This document shows positions 44,599 to 54,045 of a DNA stretch of 64,000 nucleotides, piece after piece. The notes beneath the pieces are model-generated. The model did not search any database, was not told the DNA's origin, and saw only the letters and a list, made by a program, of their open reading frames with translations. The translations under genes and the position numbers were made by a program. Source of the stretch: Marinomonas sp. SBI8L (lineage in GTDB: Bacteria; Pseudomonadota; Gammaproteobacteria; Pseudomonadales; Marinomonadaceae); contig NZ_JSEO01000003.1 in NCBI RefSeq assembly GCF_001624705.1, positions 310,001 to 374,000 on the forward strand, in the 5' to 3' direction. The stretch's first letter is position 1, and every line of letters starts with the position of its first letter.

Positions 44599-46449
44599 AT
44601 GATGCCAATTCACTTGAGTTTAAAGCATAAACTCTACACAGTTATCACCTTAGCGTTAATGGGGTTCTCCTTACTGTTAGTGCTCACATCCAATGTATTA
44701 AACACCTTAGAAATTGCTTCAAAACGGGTTGATGATATTCGCTATGATGCGAACCTGCTTAAAGACCTGCAAATTGAAGTGCTGAAAATTAATCAGAATA
44801 CCGATGAAGGCAGACTCAGAGCCTTGCCTGAAATTTATAAAGACCAGCTAGATCAAATTGTACAAAAGGCCCCTATCGAGCAAGCGCAAATCGTCAGCGA
44901 TATTCAATTATCACTTGGGGCTTTTACTGTTAGTCGAATGCTTTGGCTAGTTCAGGATCAAAAAGTTGGGGCCAGTGCCGAAGACGGTTTAAGAGCGAAA
45001 ATACAAGCAAGCTTTAGCGCCTTAGAAGAAAACTTATTTGCCAATTTTCGTAAGCCTTTTGCCGAGCTTAAGCAAAGCTTTACAGGCTTTATGGATCAGA
45101 GAAATGAGGTTGAATATCAAAAGATGAAGCTTGCCCTAACAGGCTTTAAAACACTGACCTATGAGATGGAGTTTGAGGAATTATATGACGCTAATATCAG
45201 CGAAATTGAGGGCCTGTTAACCGAACTTGCAACCGCTTTGTTTAGTATGAATGAGCAAGCAGTAAAGGCCAAAAAAGCCTATCACACCCTGGCTAAAGGC
45301 GTGCTCTTGTCTAATGCCTATTTTGGCGAACAACTTACGCTGGCAAAGCAAGATGCTAGCTTGGTGAGTGACCAAGCTCAGACACAAATTTTTAGTGTCG
45401 CGATTGCTGTCGCCTTGCTGGTGGTCGGTTTATTGATTGCGACGAGCCGAAGTTTGGTAGGCAGTTTGGGGCGTATGTCAGGGGTGATGTATCAACTGGC
45501 TGAGGGAGATTTAACTCAGAAGCTTGTGGTAAATCAGGACCGTAAAGATGAGCTCGACAAGGTGGGTATAGCGGTTAATGAAATGACATCCTCACTTAAC
45601 CAAATACTTAATCGGGTGACTTGTACCAGCCAAAGCCTTGACCTTGGGGCCAGAGACTTATCCTCTAAGTTGCAACACATGCTAGAAAAGAGCACCAAGA
45701 CTAACGAGCAAGCAGGGTCTGTAGCGGTCGCAACCGAAGAGATCAGTTCCACCATTGCTAATATGGCAAGTGCGACGAATCTGGCTCAACAAAAGACACA
45801 GCAGGCCCATGAATCTGCCGAACAAGGGGGCGAGGTGATTACCAATGCCATTGGCAGTTTAGGACAATTAGCCCAAGTTTTTGAGCATCTTAATGAGCAA
45901 GTAAGCGAACTTGAAGGCACCTATCGCAAGGTGGATGGGGTGACCGAAATGATCAATGGTTTGGCAGAGCAAACTAATCTACTGGCTCTCAATGCCGCCA
46001 TTGAAGCTGCTCGTGCGGGTGATGCTGGCCGTGGTTTTTCAGTGGTGGCAGATGAGGTAAGAAGTCTTGCAGAGAAAACGGTCAACGCCACACAAAGCAT
46101 CAATGACATTATTGGTGCCATGCATACGAGTATTCAGTCCTTGTTAAAAGTCATGCAAGAGGGCAGCGATCATGTGGATAATGGCAAGCTGCGAGGTGAT
46201 GAAGCTGCAACCGCTGTTGGGCAAATCAAAGGCTTGGTTTTTGATGTGAACGAGCGTAATCAAGAGCTTGCCATCAGCATAGATGAAGCTTCAAAAGCGA
46301 CCCAGATGATTGCTGAGAACATGGACCAAGTGGCCTCAAACGTCTCCAGCAATAAAGAACAAAGCCAACAAGTCTTAGACTACGTGGATCAGGTAAGTGA
46401 ACAAGCTAAAGACTTACTCACCATGACAGCTAAGTTTAAGTGTGAGTAA
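44599..46449 (+). CDS. Methyl-accepting chemotaxis protein, helical sensor
   Basis: A 616-residue chemoreceptor from the ATG at 44599 behind AGGAG; an upstream in-frame ATG at 44575 would add 8 residues. TM1 is about residues 6-28, the periplasmic sensor about 30-275, all-helical and long (of HBM type rather than Cache), then TM2 at about 277-300, HAMP and the signalling domain with [20 protein letters not shown] receptors known elsewhere sense organic acids. It follows the CoA operon by under 50 bases, so it may detect the acid that the operon degrades. This link is inferred. Confidence 0.92.
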   Translation: MMPIHLSLKHKLYTVITLALMGFSLLLVLTSNVLNTLEIASKRVDDIRYDANLLKDLQIEVLKINQNTDEGRLRALPEIYKDQLDQIVQKAPIEQAQIVSDIQLSLGAFTVSRMLWLVQDQKVGASAEDGLRAKIQASFSALEENLFANFRKPFAELKQSFTGFMDQRNEVEYQKMKLALTGFKTLTYEMEFEELYDANISEIEGLLTELATALFSMNEQAVKAKKAYHTLAKGVLLSNAYFGEQLTLAKQDASLVSDQAQTQIFSVAIAVALLVVGLLIATSRSLVGSLGRMSGVMYQLAEGDLTQKLVVNQDRKDELDKVGIAVNEMTSSLNQILNRVTCTSQSLDLGARDLSSKLQHMLEKSTKTNEQAGSVAVATEEISSTIANMASATNLAQQKTQQAHESAEQGGEVITNAIGSLGQLAQVFEHLNEQVSELEGTYRKVDGVTEMINGLAEQTNLLALNAAIEAARAGDAGRGFSVVADEVRSLAEKTVNATQSINDIIGAMHTSIQSLLKVMQEGSDHVDNGKLRGDEAATAVGQIKGLVFDVNERNQELAISIDEASKATQMIAENMDQVASNVSSNKEQSQQVLDYVDQVSEQAKDLLTMTAKFKCE

Positions 46450-46469
46450 TAAAATCGTTTAGTTAAGCT

Positions 46470-47192
46470 TTACTTTTGAAATGGGTTTGCTATTGAATAA
46501 AATATATCTAGCTCGGCTAGTTGAGCCTGTTGAATTGTTTCAATATCAAATGCATTGTTGTTTTGAATGTGAGAATTCATACTTTCTCGGTTTGAAATTA
46601 TTTTTCTCGTATCGATTTGACTATTTACATTTTTCAGTTCGATGCACTTTTTATGGAGCTGATGAGCTGTTTTATTTTGCTTAAAAGATAGCTCTGCTTT
46701 AATTGCACTTAACTCATAAATTTCTGATTGCCAAGTTTCCTGTAAATTTATGAAGGGCTTGTTTTCGGAGTCTGAATTTTCTATTTTGGTTATTATTTTA
46801 TTTTTTTCAGAGTTAGGGCTATCTGAATTTACGCTTTGTAATAATAGTGCTTGTTTTTGTAGTCTTTCAGCAATTTCTTTGGTGATTCTTTCAAGCCGCC
46901 ACTCTAAATCAGTTTGCTTTTTAAAATTATCGATTAGCTCATCATCTACATCTTGAGCAGCATAAATAGTTGCTTGTATTGCTTTAATACACTCTGTTTG
47001 TCGTGATGTTTTGTATTGATCTTTCCAACTACTAAATGACCTAAATGCTATGAAAGCTAATACTCCTGTACCAAGAGCGACTATTACATCAAATACAGTT
47101 TTAGCTTCTTCGTAGTCCTCTTGTTCACCTACTCCAAAACCGAATAGAAAGGAAATAGCGATTATCATCGTTATATCAATTTTTGAGACCAT
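46470..47192 (-). CDS. Membrane-anchored coiled-coil protein, unknown; third gene of TA operon
   Basis: An AT-rich gene for a protein of about 240 residues. Two hydrophobic segments lie near the N-terminus (IITMIIAISFLFGFG-like and a VALGTGVLAFIAF stretch), followed by a long charged, mostly helical region with predicted coiled coil. The ATG at 47192 is my preferred start; a TTG at 47249 would overlap the toxin gene by 29 bases. I do not recognise a family. It lies directly after the toxin gene on the same strand, so it may be an accessory or defence-like partner of the toxin-antitoxin module, but that is only positional. Confidence 0.65.
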   Translation of the reverse strand: MVSKIDITMIIAISFLFGFGVGEQEDYEEAKTVFDVIVALGTGVLAFIAFRSFSSWKDQYKTSRQTECIKAIQATIYAAQDVDDELIDNFKKQTDLEWRLERITKEIAERLQKQALLLQSVNSDSPNSEKNKIITKIENSDSENKPFINLQETWQSEIYELSAIKAELSFKQNKTAHQLHKKCIELKNVNSQIDTRKIISNRESMNSHIQNNNAFDIETIQQAQLAELDIFYSIANPFQK

Positions 47193-47220
47193 TCTTATCA
47201 ATCCATTTGATTTTATGTGT

Positions 47221-47574
47221 TTACTCGTTAAAAAATACATCAGCCCCAATCAAAGGAATGACTCGCATGAGAACTTCATCAATGACATCAGTTTCAGCTT
47301 GAGCAACAAACTTAGCTTCTCTATCTTTCCACGATAGGGTTTGAATCAGACTAGCAGCGACAACAGAGGGTTTATCTAGGTTATTGACAGGGACTTCTGT
47401 TGCACCGCCACGAATGCTTGTACTAATCGGGCAGCATATTAGCAGCCCTGTTGATTTGTTATAGGCAAGGCTGGAAAGCACGAGAGCGGGACGGTATTTG
47501 CCAATTTCCTTACCTTTAACCGGCTTAAAATCGATAAAAATAATATCATTACGCTTGGGGATGTAGTTACTCAT
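47221..47574 (-). CDS. MazF/PemK-type endoribonuclease toxin
   Basis: A 117-residue toxin of the MazF/PemK fold. The opening IPKRNDIIFIDFKPVKGKEIG is followed by KYRPALVLSS (arginine conserved in the active site) and a CCPIST strand, as in MazF and ChpB. It should cleave single-stranded RNA at a short sequence and be held inactive by the antitoxin encoded upstream, whose stop codon overlaps this start by four bases. Both belong to one autoregulated operon. Confidence 0.93.
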   Translation of the reverse strand: MSNYIPKRNDIIFIDFKPVKGKEIGKYRPALVLSSLAYNKSTGLLICCPISTSIRGGATEVPVNNLDKPSVVAASLIQTLSWKDREAKFVAQAETDVIDEVLMRVIPLIGADVFFNE

Positions 47575-47828
47575 TCATCCCCCATTTCTTTAGATGAGAT
47601 ATGGGCAACTTCATCAGCATGAGCTGAATAAGGGGTCAAATCTTTTAAAAGTTCAGATTCAGTGAATTTAAGCTGTCTCTTTTTTGGCTTAATTGGCTCA
47701 ATAACAATGCGCCCTTCATCTAATTTGATATCCACCTCAGAGCCTTTTATAAGATTAAGTTCGCGAATATAAGCGGCTGGAATGATTGCTCCAATGCTAT
47801 TACCTAAACTTTTAAGTTGAACCTTCAT
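47571..47828 (-). CDS. MazE/AbrB-type antitoxin
   Basis: An 85-residue antitoxin. Residues 1-48 form a swapped-hairpin AbrB DNA-binding domain (QLKSLGNSIGAIIPAAYIRE), and the rest is a flexible acidic tail that would bind the toxin. It is the first gene of the pair and should repress the operon by binding the GTTATAAC boxes upstream. Confidence 0.92.
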   Translation of the reverse strand: MKVQLKSLGNSIGAIIPAAYIRELNLIKGSEVDIKLDEGRIVIEPIKPKKRQLKFTESELLKDLTPYSAHADEVAHISSKEMGDE

Positions 47829-47852
47829 AAGAAGTACCTCATTAATTTTATA

Positions 47853-47920
47853 TAGTTATAACCTTGTTATAACTAGTTGGCAATGAATTAAGTATTTTAT
47901 TGTTGTAACAAAGTTATAAC
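47853..47920. promoter_or_regulatory. Toxin-antitoxin operator with four GTTATAAC-type boxes
   Basis: GTTATAAC or a one-base variant occurs at 47855-47862, 47866-47873, 47902-47909 (GTTGTAAC) and 47913-47920. The boxes form two pairs, each pair spaced 11 bases start to start, one DNA turn. The first pair lies within TAGTTATAAC-CTT-GTTATAACTA, a perfect inverted repeat. Position just upstream of the antitoxin gene fits autoregulation. Confidence 0.7.
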
Positions 47921-48016
47921 TTCTATGAATCGAATTAAATATTTGGTCTTAAGTTATTATATTTTAATATTTCCAAAAGTATTGAAGTATTATTTATCTT
48001 GATCCATACTGCCAAC

Positions 48017-48301
48017 ATGAATCAAGACAACGCAACTAATATTTTATGTGAGTTAGGCCACTCAACTCGGTTTTCTGTCTTTCGCTTGTTAGTCAAAGCG
48101 GGAGATAAAGGACTAGTCGTGGGTGATATTCAACAACATTTGGATATCTCGGGACCAACACTCTCGCACCATATTCGAAGGCTTACTTCTGTGGGTTTGG
48201 TTAAACAAAACAGAGAAGGGCGCAGTTTATATTGTGTGGCTCAACTGGATGCTTTTCGTGATGTGATGAGCTACCTGGAAGATGAGTGCTGTACCTTGTA
48301 A
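48017..48301 (+). CDS. ArsR family transcriptional regulator
   Basis: A 94-residue winged-helix repressor from the ATG at 48017; a TTG at 47999 would add six residues. The recognition region is ISGPTLSHHIRRLTSVGLVKQ, standard for ArsR. The C-terminus ends DECCTL, and a cysteine pair there could bind a soft metal or metalloid such as arsenite, although the usual ELCVCDL motif in helix 3 is absent. It probably controls the following permease gene, although a hairpin separates them. Confidence 0.9.
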   Translation: MNQDNATNILCELGHSTRFSVFRLLVKAGDKGLVVGDIQQHLDISGPTLSHHIRRLTSVGLVKQNREGRSLYCVAQLDAFRDVMSYLEDECCTL

Positions 48302-48350
48302 GGCGCTAAATTGAGCTGCTTATAGGTTTCAGATAATAGATATCGATGAC

Positions 48351-48393
48351 AAAAAATGACCTAACTACTTAGAAGTAGTTGGTCATTTTTTTT
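48351..48393 (+). terminator. Terminator between ArsR gene and permease gene
   Basis: Inverted repeat AAATGACC-AACTACTT / AAGTAGTT-GGTCATTT with a one-base bulge and 2-base loop, followed by a run of T. Most ArsR transcripts should end here. Confidence 0.8.
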
Positions 48394-48475
48394 AAAATTA
48401 TATTTCGACATTTTTAAAAATATTTAAGTGTTTTGAAGAATAAACTTTAAAAAAGAGATTAATGAGAAGGTGGTT

Positions 48476-49426
48476 ATGATAGATCTATCTAGTTTGGGCC
48501 TAACAAGCGACATGCAGGTAATGCTTATGGATTCCCTGCACATGTTTATTAATTTATTTGTTGAGCTAACCATACTGTTTCTTGCGATTAGCTATTTGGT
48601 CTCTGTGATTAACCAAAAGCTGCCAGCGGATAAGATTCAGGCGTTATTAGGTGGTAAAAAAGGCCGTGGTTATATCACTGCTGCAGGGCTTGGTGCGATT
48701 ACGCCTTTTTGCAGTTGCTCGACTATCCCTATGTTAATCGGTTTGTTAAAAGCTAGGGCAGGCTTTGGGCCGACCATTACTTTTTTGTTTACATCACCTT
48801 TATTAAACCCCATTGTGATCGCGCTATTTGTGCCCATTTTAGGGTTTAAGGTAACGCTTTTATATGCGTCTCTGGCCTTGGTGGTTTCTGTGCTTGCAGG
48901 GGTTCTATTACAGTCACTGGGCTTTGACCGTTTTATCAAACAGGAAATGTTATTACCAAGTACTAAAGCAAGTGGTTGTGCTGGTTCAGATTGCTCTGCT
49001 AGTAAAAAAGCCCCAAGCATTTGGCAAACTGCTTGGAAAGAGACCTGGCCTTTATTCCTATCTATGCTGCCTTATATGATTATTGCCATGATGATTGGCT
49101 CCTTGGTTCACGGCTTTGTACCGGCTGAGTTTTTCTCTCAAGTAGCGAATGCAGATAATCCAGCGGCAGTACCAACCGCTGCTTTAATTGGTATTCCGCT
49201 TTATATTCGAGTATCGACTTTGTTGCCTTTGGTTGGTTCTTTCTTAGCTAAAGGTGTGAGTATTGGCGCTGTTATGGCTTTGGTAATTGGTAGTGGTGGC
49301 GCAAGTTTACCTGAACTGATTTTGCTAAAACGCCTTTTCCATTGGCCTATGCTAGTCGCCTTCTTAATGGTGATTTTTAGCATGGCGGTTTTCGCAGGCT
49401 TCACCTTTAATATCCTGTTTGCTTAA
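48476..49426 (+). CDS. DUF318/ArsP-type permease
   Basis: A 316-residue membrane permease of the PF03773 (ArsP/YraQ) family, from the ATG at 48476 behind AGAAGG; GTG at 48470 is an alternative. The hallmark PFCSCSTIPMLIGLLKA motif is at about residues 77-93 with further helices after. Some family members export trivalent organoarsenicals, which fits the preceding ArsR gene. A GCAGSDCSAS loop may be a soft metal site. The stop codon TAA coincides with the left TTAA target repeat of the next MITE. Confidence 0.9.
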   Translation: MIDLSSLGLTSDMQVMLMDSLHMFINLFVELTILFLAISYLVSVINQKLPADKIQALLGGKKGRGYITAAGLGAITPFCSCSTIPMLIGLLKARAGFGPTITFLFTSPLLNPIVIALFVPILGFKVTLLYASLALVVSVLAGVLLQSLGFDRFIKQEMLLPSTKASGCAGSDCSASKKAPSIWQTAWKETWPLFLSMLPYMIIAMMIGSLVHGFVPAEFFSQVANADNPAAVPTAALIGIPLYIRVSTLLPLVGSFLAKGVSIGAVMALVIGSGGASLPELILLKRLFHWPMLVAFLMVIFSMAVFAGFTFNILFA

Positions 49427-49689
49427 GGAACTTGCGATTAAGTCATCTCTTCTCAGTCTTTTCAGAAAAAGTATCACACAAGGCGTTACTTTGAAGTAAT
49501 GTAGGTACCTTTCGAGAAGTGACAACACAGGGTGTTACTTTTTCTGAAAGACCCGAAGGGCGTGGTCTAAAAGCCCTATCTTTATGTTGAGAATCTTATC
49601 AATAGAATAACTATTAAGTTGCGCTCCTCGCCATAAATCTAGCTGCTTTTATCCACACGCTGAGGCGGGAAGACTTATTCGCAGGTTCC
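49427..49689. mobile_element. MITE copy 2 (IS5-like ends)
   Basis: A 263-bp non-coding element with imperfect 18-bp inverted termini (left GGAACTTGCGATTAAGTC, right complement of GGAACCTGCGAATAAGTC) and TTAA direct repeats at 49423-49426 and 49690-49693. The left TTAA contains the TAA stop of the permease gene. An internal inverted repeat (TTCAGAAAAAGTA, about 49461-49473, with TACTTTTTCTGAA, about 49536-49548) gives a hairpin. No ORF. Confidence 0.87.
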
Positions 49690-49827
49690 TTAAGTAATGC
49701 CCTTGTTAAGTCTTGAATGAAGCGCTTAACAAGGGTTTAGCAAGAAACGGCTTAAAGCATAAGAGATACCTTTATTAGCTGAATCCCTTTAAGATTATGC
49801 CTGTAAGTTTTAAGTGGACTCCAGTTG

Positions 49828-50292
49828 ATGATCTTCAAATATCTAATCACTTTTTTTATGGCTAGCCTTCTAATACTAACTTTGCCAGTGTCTGCAATGG
49901 ATCAAACAGAGAGCAGAGTCGAGCATAGCCATCTCAATGTCATCACTGAAGTGATTAATACTTTACGCTTTCTTCAAAGCACACAAGATTATGAACTAGC
50001 TTATAACGCTGTGGAGCAACTCGACTTGGCAATGGACGACATAATCGCCCAGGGTGCTAATAAGGTTGGAGAAGACTTCTTTAAGGCACAAACACTCAAG
50101 TCAGCGCTTGATGTTGTCTTAGTACAGAAAAAGTTAGATTTGGATGGCTGTTATAGTGCCAAATTGAGTTTACAGGTCGATTTTGCCTTACACTCTGAAG
50201 ATGGTTCAGAACTCTCGCCTTATGATTATCCTGCTATGGTCAAAGAAACCTATTTTATCTTGGATAAACTGTGTCTGCTTTATCTTGCTTGA
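49828..50292 (+). CDS. Hypothetical exported protein
   Basis: A 154-residue protein from the ATG at 49828 (a TTG precedes it). Residues 1-23 are a signal peptide ending PVSAMDQ; the mature part is mostly helical, with a cysteine at about residue 109 and another near 149, which may form a disulphide. I recognise no family. It stands alone between a MITE and the leftward chemoreceptor unit. Confidence 0.6.
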   Translation: MIFKYLITFFMASLLILTLPVSAMDQTESRVEHSHLNVITEVINTLRFLQSTQDYELAYNAVEQLDLAMDDIIAQGANKVGEDFFKAQTLKSALDVVLVQKKLDLDGCYSAKLSLQVDFALHSEDGSELSPYDYPAMVKETYFILDKLCLLYLA

Positions 50293-50448
50293 ATACAGTC
50301 ACCGATTAAACGTTAGGGTTTTAGCTTCTCTTGAAGAATAATGTTTTTAGTTTTTATTGAGGTTGTTAAAAAGATACATCGCTTAGCAAAGGTTATTTAG
50401 CGAAGTGAATTTGAAACTAAGTGTTTTCCTCAATAAAATGTCTATTTA

Positions 50449-50484
50449 TTTGATACCCAAAGTGTCACTTCTCTGGGTATCAAA
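50449..50484 (-). terminator. Hairpin terminator of dCache chemoreceptor
   Basis: Stem TTTGATACCCA / TGGGTATCAAA (11 bp) with a 14-base loop, 10 bases past the chemoreceptor stop. T-run on the minus strand is weak. Confidence 0.6.
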
Positions 50485-50494
50485 TAATCTCTGA

Positions 50495-52399
50495 TTACTG
50501 GAGCTTGAACTGATTAACAATCGATGCCAATTTCTCATTCACATGGGTGATGTTTTCAGTTTGGCTAGAGGCTTCTTCACTGTTGCGATTTAGCTGATTT
50601 ACTATGCCGTTCAGTGCATTCATGTTTTGGCTAACTTCATGGGTCACACTGCTTTGCTCTTCTGCAGCGGTTGCAATTTGCATGGTTAAGCCTGTGATAT
50701 CGTGAACATGGGTAGATAGCTTGTTAATACTCTCGTTTACCTTGTCAGTATTATGATAGGCCTCATCACAGTTCGACTTAGTACTTTCCATGGCTTTCAC
50801 CACAATATCATTGCCAGAAACTAGCTTTGTTAAGGCTTGTTCTATTTCAGATGTGCTGTTTTGAGTGCGAGATGCCAAGGCTCGGACTTCGTCAGCCACC
50901 ACAGCGAAGCCTCTACCGTATTCACCTGCTCGTGCCGCTTCGATGGCTGCATTTAATGCCAGCAAATTAGTTTGTTCGGCAATATCACCAATCACATTCA
51001 AAATAGAGTTGATGCTCTTAGTTTCATCACTCATGGCTTGTAGGCTATTAGCGGTTTTATCCATGTCGCTTACTAGTTCTGAAACCTTAGACTGTGCCTC
51101 TGTGACCACCTCTAATGAATGCACACCAATTTGGGCTGCTTGTTGAGTTGATTGCGCGGCATCACTTGCATTTTGCGCAACGGTGTTTGCAGTGGCGCTC
51201 ATTTCTTCTATGGCCGTAACGACTAACTCTGTCTCTTGGACATGATGATCTAACATTGCTGTGTTTTCATTAGATTTTAACTCTAGCTCTGACACATTAT
51301 GCTTAAGTTCTTTGGAAGCTCTATCTATGTCAATGATGAGGCTGTGAATGTGCTCGACAAAGCTATTCACACCTTTTGCGATATGCCCAAGATCATCATT
51401 AGAGTTAATCTCAAGTCTATGGGTTAGGTCACCATGACCATTAGATAGACCAAGTATGGTTTCTTTAAGGGCTAAGATAGGACGGTATAGGAAGGTGAGA
51501 ACTAACAAGGTAATCAAGGTACTTAGGACGACATAAGTAATTGTTAGCAGGGTTGCTGTGTTTTTTGTTTCGCTTAGCTTACTAAAGACAACGCTTTTAT
51601 CTAGGCCAATTAGTAGATACCAGCTCTTGTCACCATAGTTTATCTTCTTAGAAAACATCACCTTATCTGTGCCATTTAGCTCATAGTCTGTGGTGTTTGT
51701 TTCAGTACCTAGCACTTCTCTACTGATATGAGATAACTCACTGTAATCAGTTAACTTTTTACCGGTTTTAACGACAGGTGAACTACTAGCAAGAACCGTA
51801 TTATCTTCCGTCATTATCATAGCGATGGCCCCTTTCATATTAATGTCAGAGACAGTTTGGCTAAGTATCTCTAGCGTAATATCTGCCAGAATGACACCGT
51901 TACCAGAGTTTTTGCCAATACTCACCATAAGTAAGCCTGTGCTTGCGCCTGTATATGGTTGAGTAAAAATAGAGCCAGAAGTACGAATAGCTTCTTGGTA
52001 CCAAGGACGTTTTCTTGGGTCATAATTTGGCGGGTTTTTGTTATCAATCCAGGTATCGTAATTGGCTGAGGTATAAGCATCACCATTAGCAAAGCCTATC
52101 ATTAGGGCAAAGACATCTGCTCCATGGGAGGCAATTCTCATTCTTTCTGCGTGACCTGTTTGGTATTGATGTTGCTGATAATCATCAGCTAATTTCTCGA
52201 CAGCATGGGTTTTTGCTTGGATATAAGCTTCGAGTTTTTCTGCTTCGACTTTGATGCGTTCTTCCGTGCTTTGATAAATGGTATTTGTCAGTTCATGACT
52301 AAACTCGTTATAGGAAAAGTAATTGGATGAACCAACGCTTAAGGCGATGATTAATGACACTGCTAGCAATAATGTTTGCTTAAAGCCTAAGTTGACCAT
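50495..52399 (-). CDS. Methyl-accepting chemotaxis protein, dCache_1 amino-acid-type sensor
   Basis: A 634-residue chemoreceptor. TM1 is about residues 7-30, the periplasmic dCache domain 35-275, TM2 about 280-302, then HAMP and the signalling domain with [17 protein letters not shown]. The membrane-distal module has the amino-acid binding pattern known from PctA-type sensors: Y126, R131, W133, Y134 ([13 protein letters not shown]), Y149 and D173. This supports amino acids as ligands, binding the alpha-carboxylate via R and W, and the alpha-amino group via the tyrosine and aspartate. Transcribed alone, followed by a hairpin. Confidence 0.94.
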   Translation of the reverse strand: MVNLGFKQTLLLAVSLIIALSVGSSNYFSYNEFSHELTNTIYQSTEERIKVEAEKLEAYIQAKTHAVEKLADDYQQHQYQTGHAERMRIASHGADVFALMIGFANGDAYTSANYDTWIDNKNPPNYDPRKRPWYQEAIRTSGSIFTQPYTGASTGLLMVSIGKNSGNGVILADITLEILSQTVSDINMKGAIAMIMTEDNTVLASSSPVVKTGKKLTDYSELSHISREVLGTETNTTDYELNGTDKVMFSKKINYGDKSWYLLIGLDKSVVFSKLSETKNTATLLTITYVVLSTLITLLVLTFLYRPILALKETILGLSNGHGDLTHRLEINSNDDLGHIAKGVNSFVEHIHSLIIDIDRASKELKHNVSELELKSNENTAMLDHHVQETELVVTAIEEMSATANTVAQNASDAAQSTQQAAQIGVHSLEVVTEAQSKVSELVSDMDKTANSLQAMSDETKSINSILNVIGDIAEQTNLLALNAAIEAARAGEYGRGFAVVADEVRALASRTQNSTSEIEQALTKLVSGNDIVVKAMESTKSNCDEAYHNTDKVNESINKLSTHVHDITGLTMQIATAAEEQSSVTHEVSQNMNALNGIVNQLNRNSEEASSQTENITHVNEKLASIVNQFKLQ

Positions 52400-53089
52400 G
52401 AGGACCCCTGTAAATCTGGTGTGTAGGTGATTACAAATTGCGGGATTCCTATCCCAGCAAAAGAGATGTATTTTTCAAAATACTATTAATCGGCGATGAC
52501 ATTTTTATTGCATAAATGAAATAAAAGTTGATCAAAGTAACAAAAGTTAAGCACTGGGGTTTTTGTTTTTAGAAAGGCTCATTGTTATCAGGTGCTCGTT
52601 CGCAACCTGTGAGTTAGATCAGATTAATGTCGTGACTTATTTTTATCGTCTAAATGTTTCTATAGCCTAGTCCTTATTCCTGCTAATTTTGTGAGTGTTT
52701 TGGTACGAAATAAAAAAGTCAGAAAGGCGCAATTTATCTTTTCTGAACACAGAAAAAACAACCTAAGAGCACTTTCAATTTATTGTTTTTATGAAGGATT
52801 TTTTTAGAGATGGGTGATCAAAAAGTACAGAATAATTGACCATCAAATTCGCAAGAAGGGCAGGTTATATGAACTAAATCTCATATTCAATAACAAGTTA
52901 TTACTCTCTTTTTTTCTGAATAAAGTTCACTACTAAAAAAGCTTTTTACAGGTTAATAATTTGCGGTGTTTTTTCTCCCTTAAATGCCGTTAATTTGCAT
53001 TCAAGCGGCTCTTTTTTCGGCGTATACTTGGAGATTATTTTAAGAGACTTTAGGGTCTTAATTTCAGCCTAAGTTAGAGTTTTATTTTT
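52400..53089. other. Divergent intergenic region, 690 bases
   Basis: Non-coding, AT-rich gap between the leftward chemoreceptor and the rightward LysR gene. A GCCGATTA at about 52489-52496 on the minus strand resembles a sigma-28 -10 box but lacks a convincing TAAA at the correct spacing. No ORF and no strong repeat. Confidence 0.5.
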
Positions 53090-53968
53090 ATGCGCTCACT
53101 GCCTTCTCTTACCGCCCTACGTGTCTTTGAAACCGCGGCTAAACAGCTTAGTTTTACCTTAGCTGCCAAGCAGTTACATGTAACTCAAGGGGCAGTCAGC
53201 CGTCAGATAAAACAGCTTGAAGATTATTTAGGTGTCCCCTTATTTGTGAGGTTGCATCATAAATTAGAACTCACGGATGCAGGGCAAGAATTACTGCAAA
53301 AACTGGATATTTCCTTCAACCTGATTGAAACCACCATAGCTGATATTCGAGACCCTAATTTAAGACAGAAACTTAACATTTTATTACCTCCCACTTTGGC
53401 GACACGTTGGTTGGTAAAGCGATTAGCCAAGTTTAGGCAAAGCTTTCCTGAGTTCGAATTAAGTATCTACGACAGACCGAATGATCAAGTGTTATTTGAT
53501 TGTGAAATTCGCTTTGGTATTGGCCCGAAAGCGAAAGCCAATAGTGAGCTCTTATTCCTTGAAGAGCACCTGCCAGTTTGTGTGCCTGATATGCAAGTTA
53601 GGGCGGCACAATTACCTCTAGAAAGTAGTAATTTATTAAACATAGTGCACGAAGGTAAAAAGCTACCTGTTTGGCAGGATTGGTTGGTTGCTGCAGGGCT
53701 AGATGGGTTAGTCGATACGGCCAGAGGGGTGGGTTTTAGTACTTTGGATCAGGTGATTAATGCCCTTAAATCTGGAGCTGGCTTTGCCATCATTGATAAG
53801 CACATGATAGGTGAAGAGTTAAATCGAGGTGAACTGGTACAGTTTAGTGAGATAAGTACACAAGGCCCTTATGGTTATTGGCTTGATGTCTCTGCTGAAA
53901 AACAAGGTTTGTCTAAGGTCATGCGTTTTACAGAATGGTTAAAGCAACAAGCTTCACTGGAAGTTTAA
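53090..53968 (+). CDS. LysR family regulator (GcvA-like)
   Basis: A 292-residue LysR regulator with the GcvA-like opening LPSLTALRVFETAAKQLSFT and AAKQLHVTQGAVSRQIKQLE helix-turn-helix, followed by an effector-binding domain. Target genes are not obvious; the closest are the convergent aldo/keto reductase and BCCT genes, which lie across a terminator. A strong terminator follows. Confidence 0.9.
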   Translation: MRSLPSLTALRVFETAAKQLSFTLAAKQLHVTQGAVSRQIKQLEDYLGVPLFVRLHHKLELTDAGQELLQKLDISFNLIETTIADIRDPNLRQKLNILLPPTLATRWLVKRLAKFRQSFPEFELSIYDRPNDQVLFDCEIRFGIGPKAKANSELLFLEEHLPVCVPDMQVRAAQLPLESSNLLNIVHEGKKLPVWQDWLVAAGLDGLVDTARGVGFSTLDQVINALKSGAGFAIIDKHMIGEELNRGELVQFSEISTQGPYGYWLDVSAEKQGLSKVMRFTEWLKQQASLEV

Positions 53969-53985
53969 ATGCCAAAAGTCACTAG

Positions 53986-54021
53986 AAAAGCGTTTGTGTT
54001 GTAAGCACAAACGCTTTTTTT
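53986..54021. terminator. Bidirectional intrinsic terminator
   Basis: Stem AAAAGCGTTTGTG / CACAAACGCTTTT (13 bp) with a 7-base loop and T/A runs on both sides, between the convergent LysR and aldo/keto reductase genes. Confidence 0.9.
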
Positions 54022-54045
54022 GTTCATGAACTCAAGCCTCAAGCT

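Noticed and set aside
52480-52500. Sigma-28-like -10 box upstream of the amino-acid-type chemoreceptor
   Set aside because: GCCGATTA is suggestive, but the -35 TAAA element is not at the required spacing, so I do not annotate it as a promoter.
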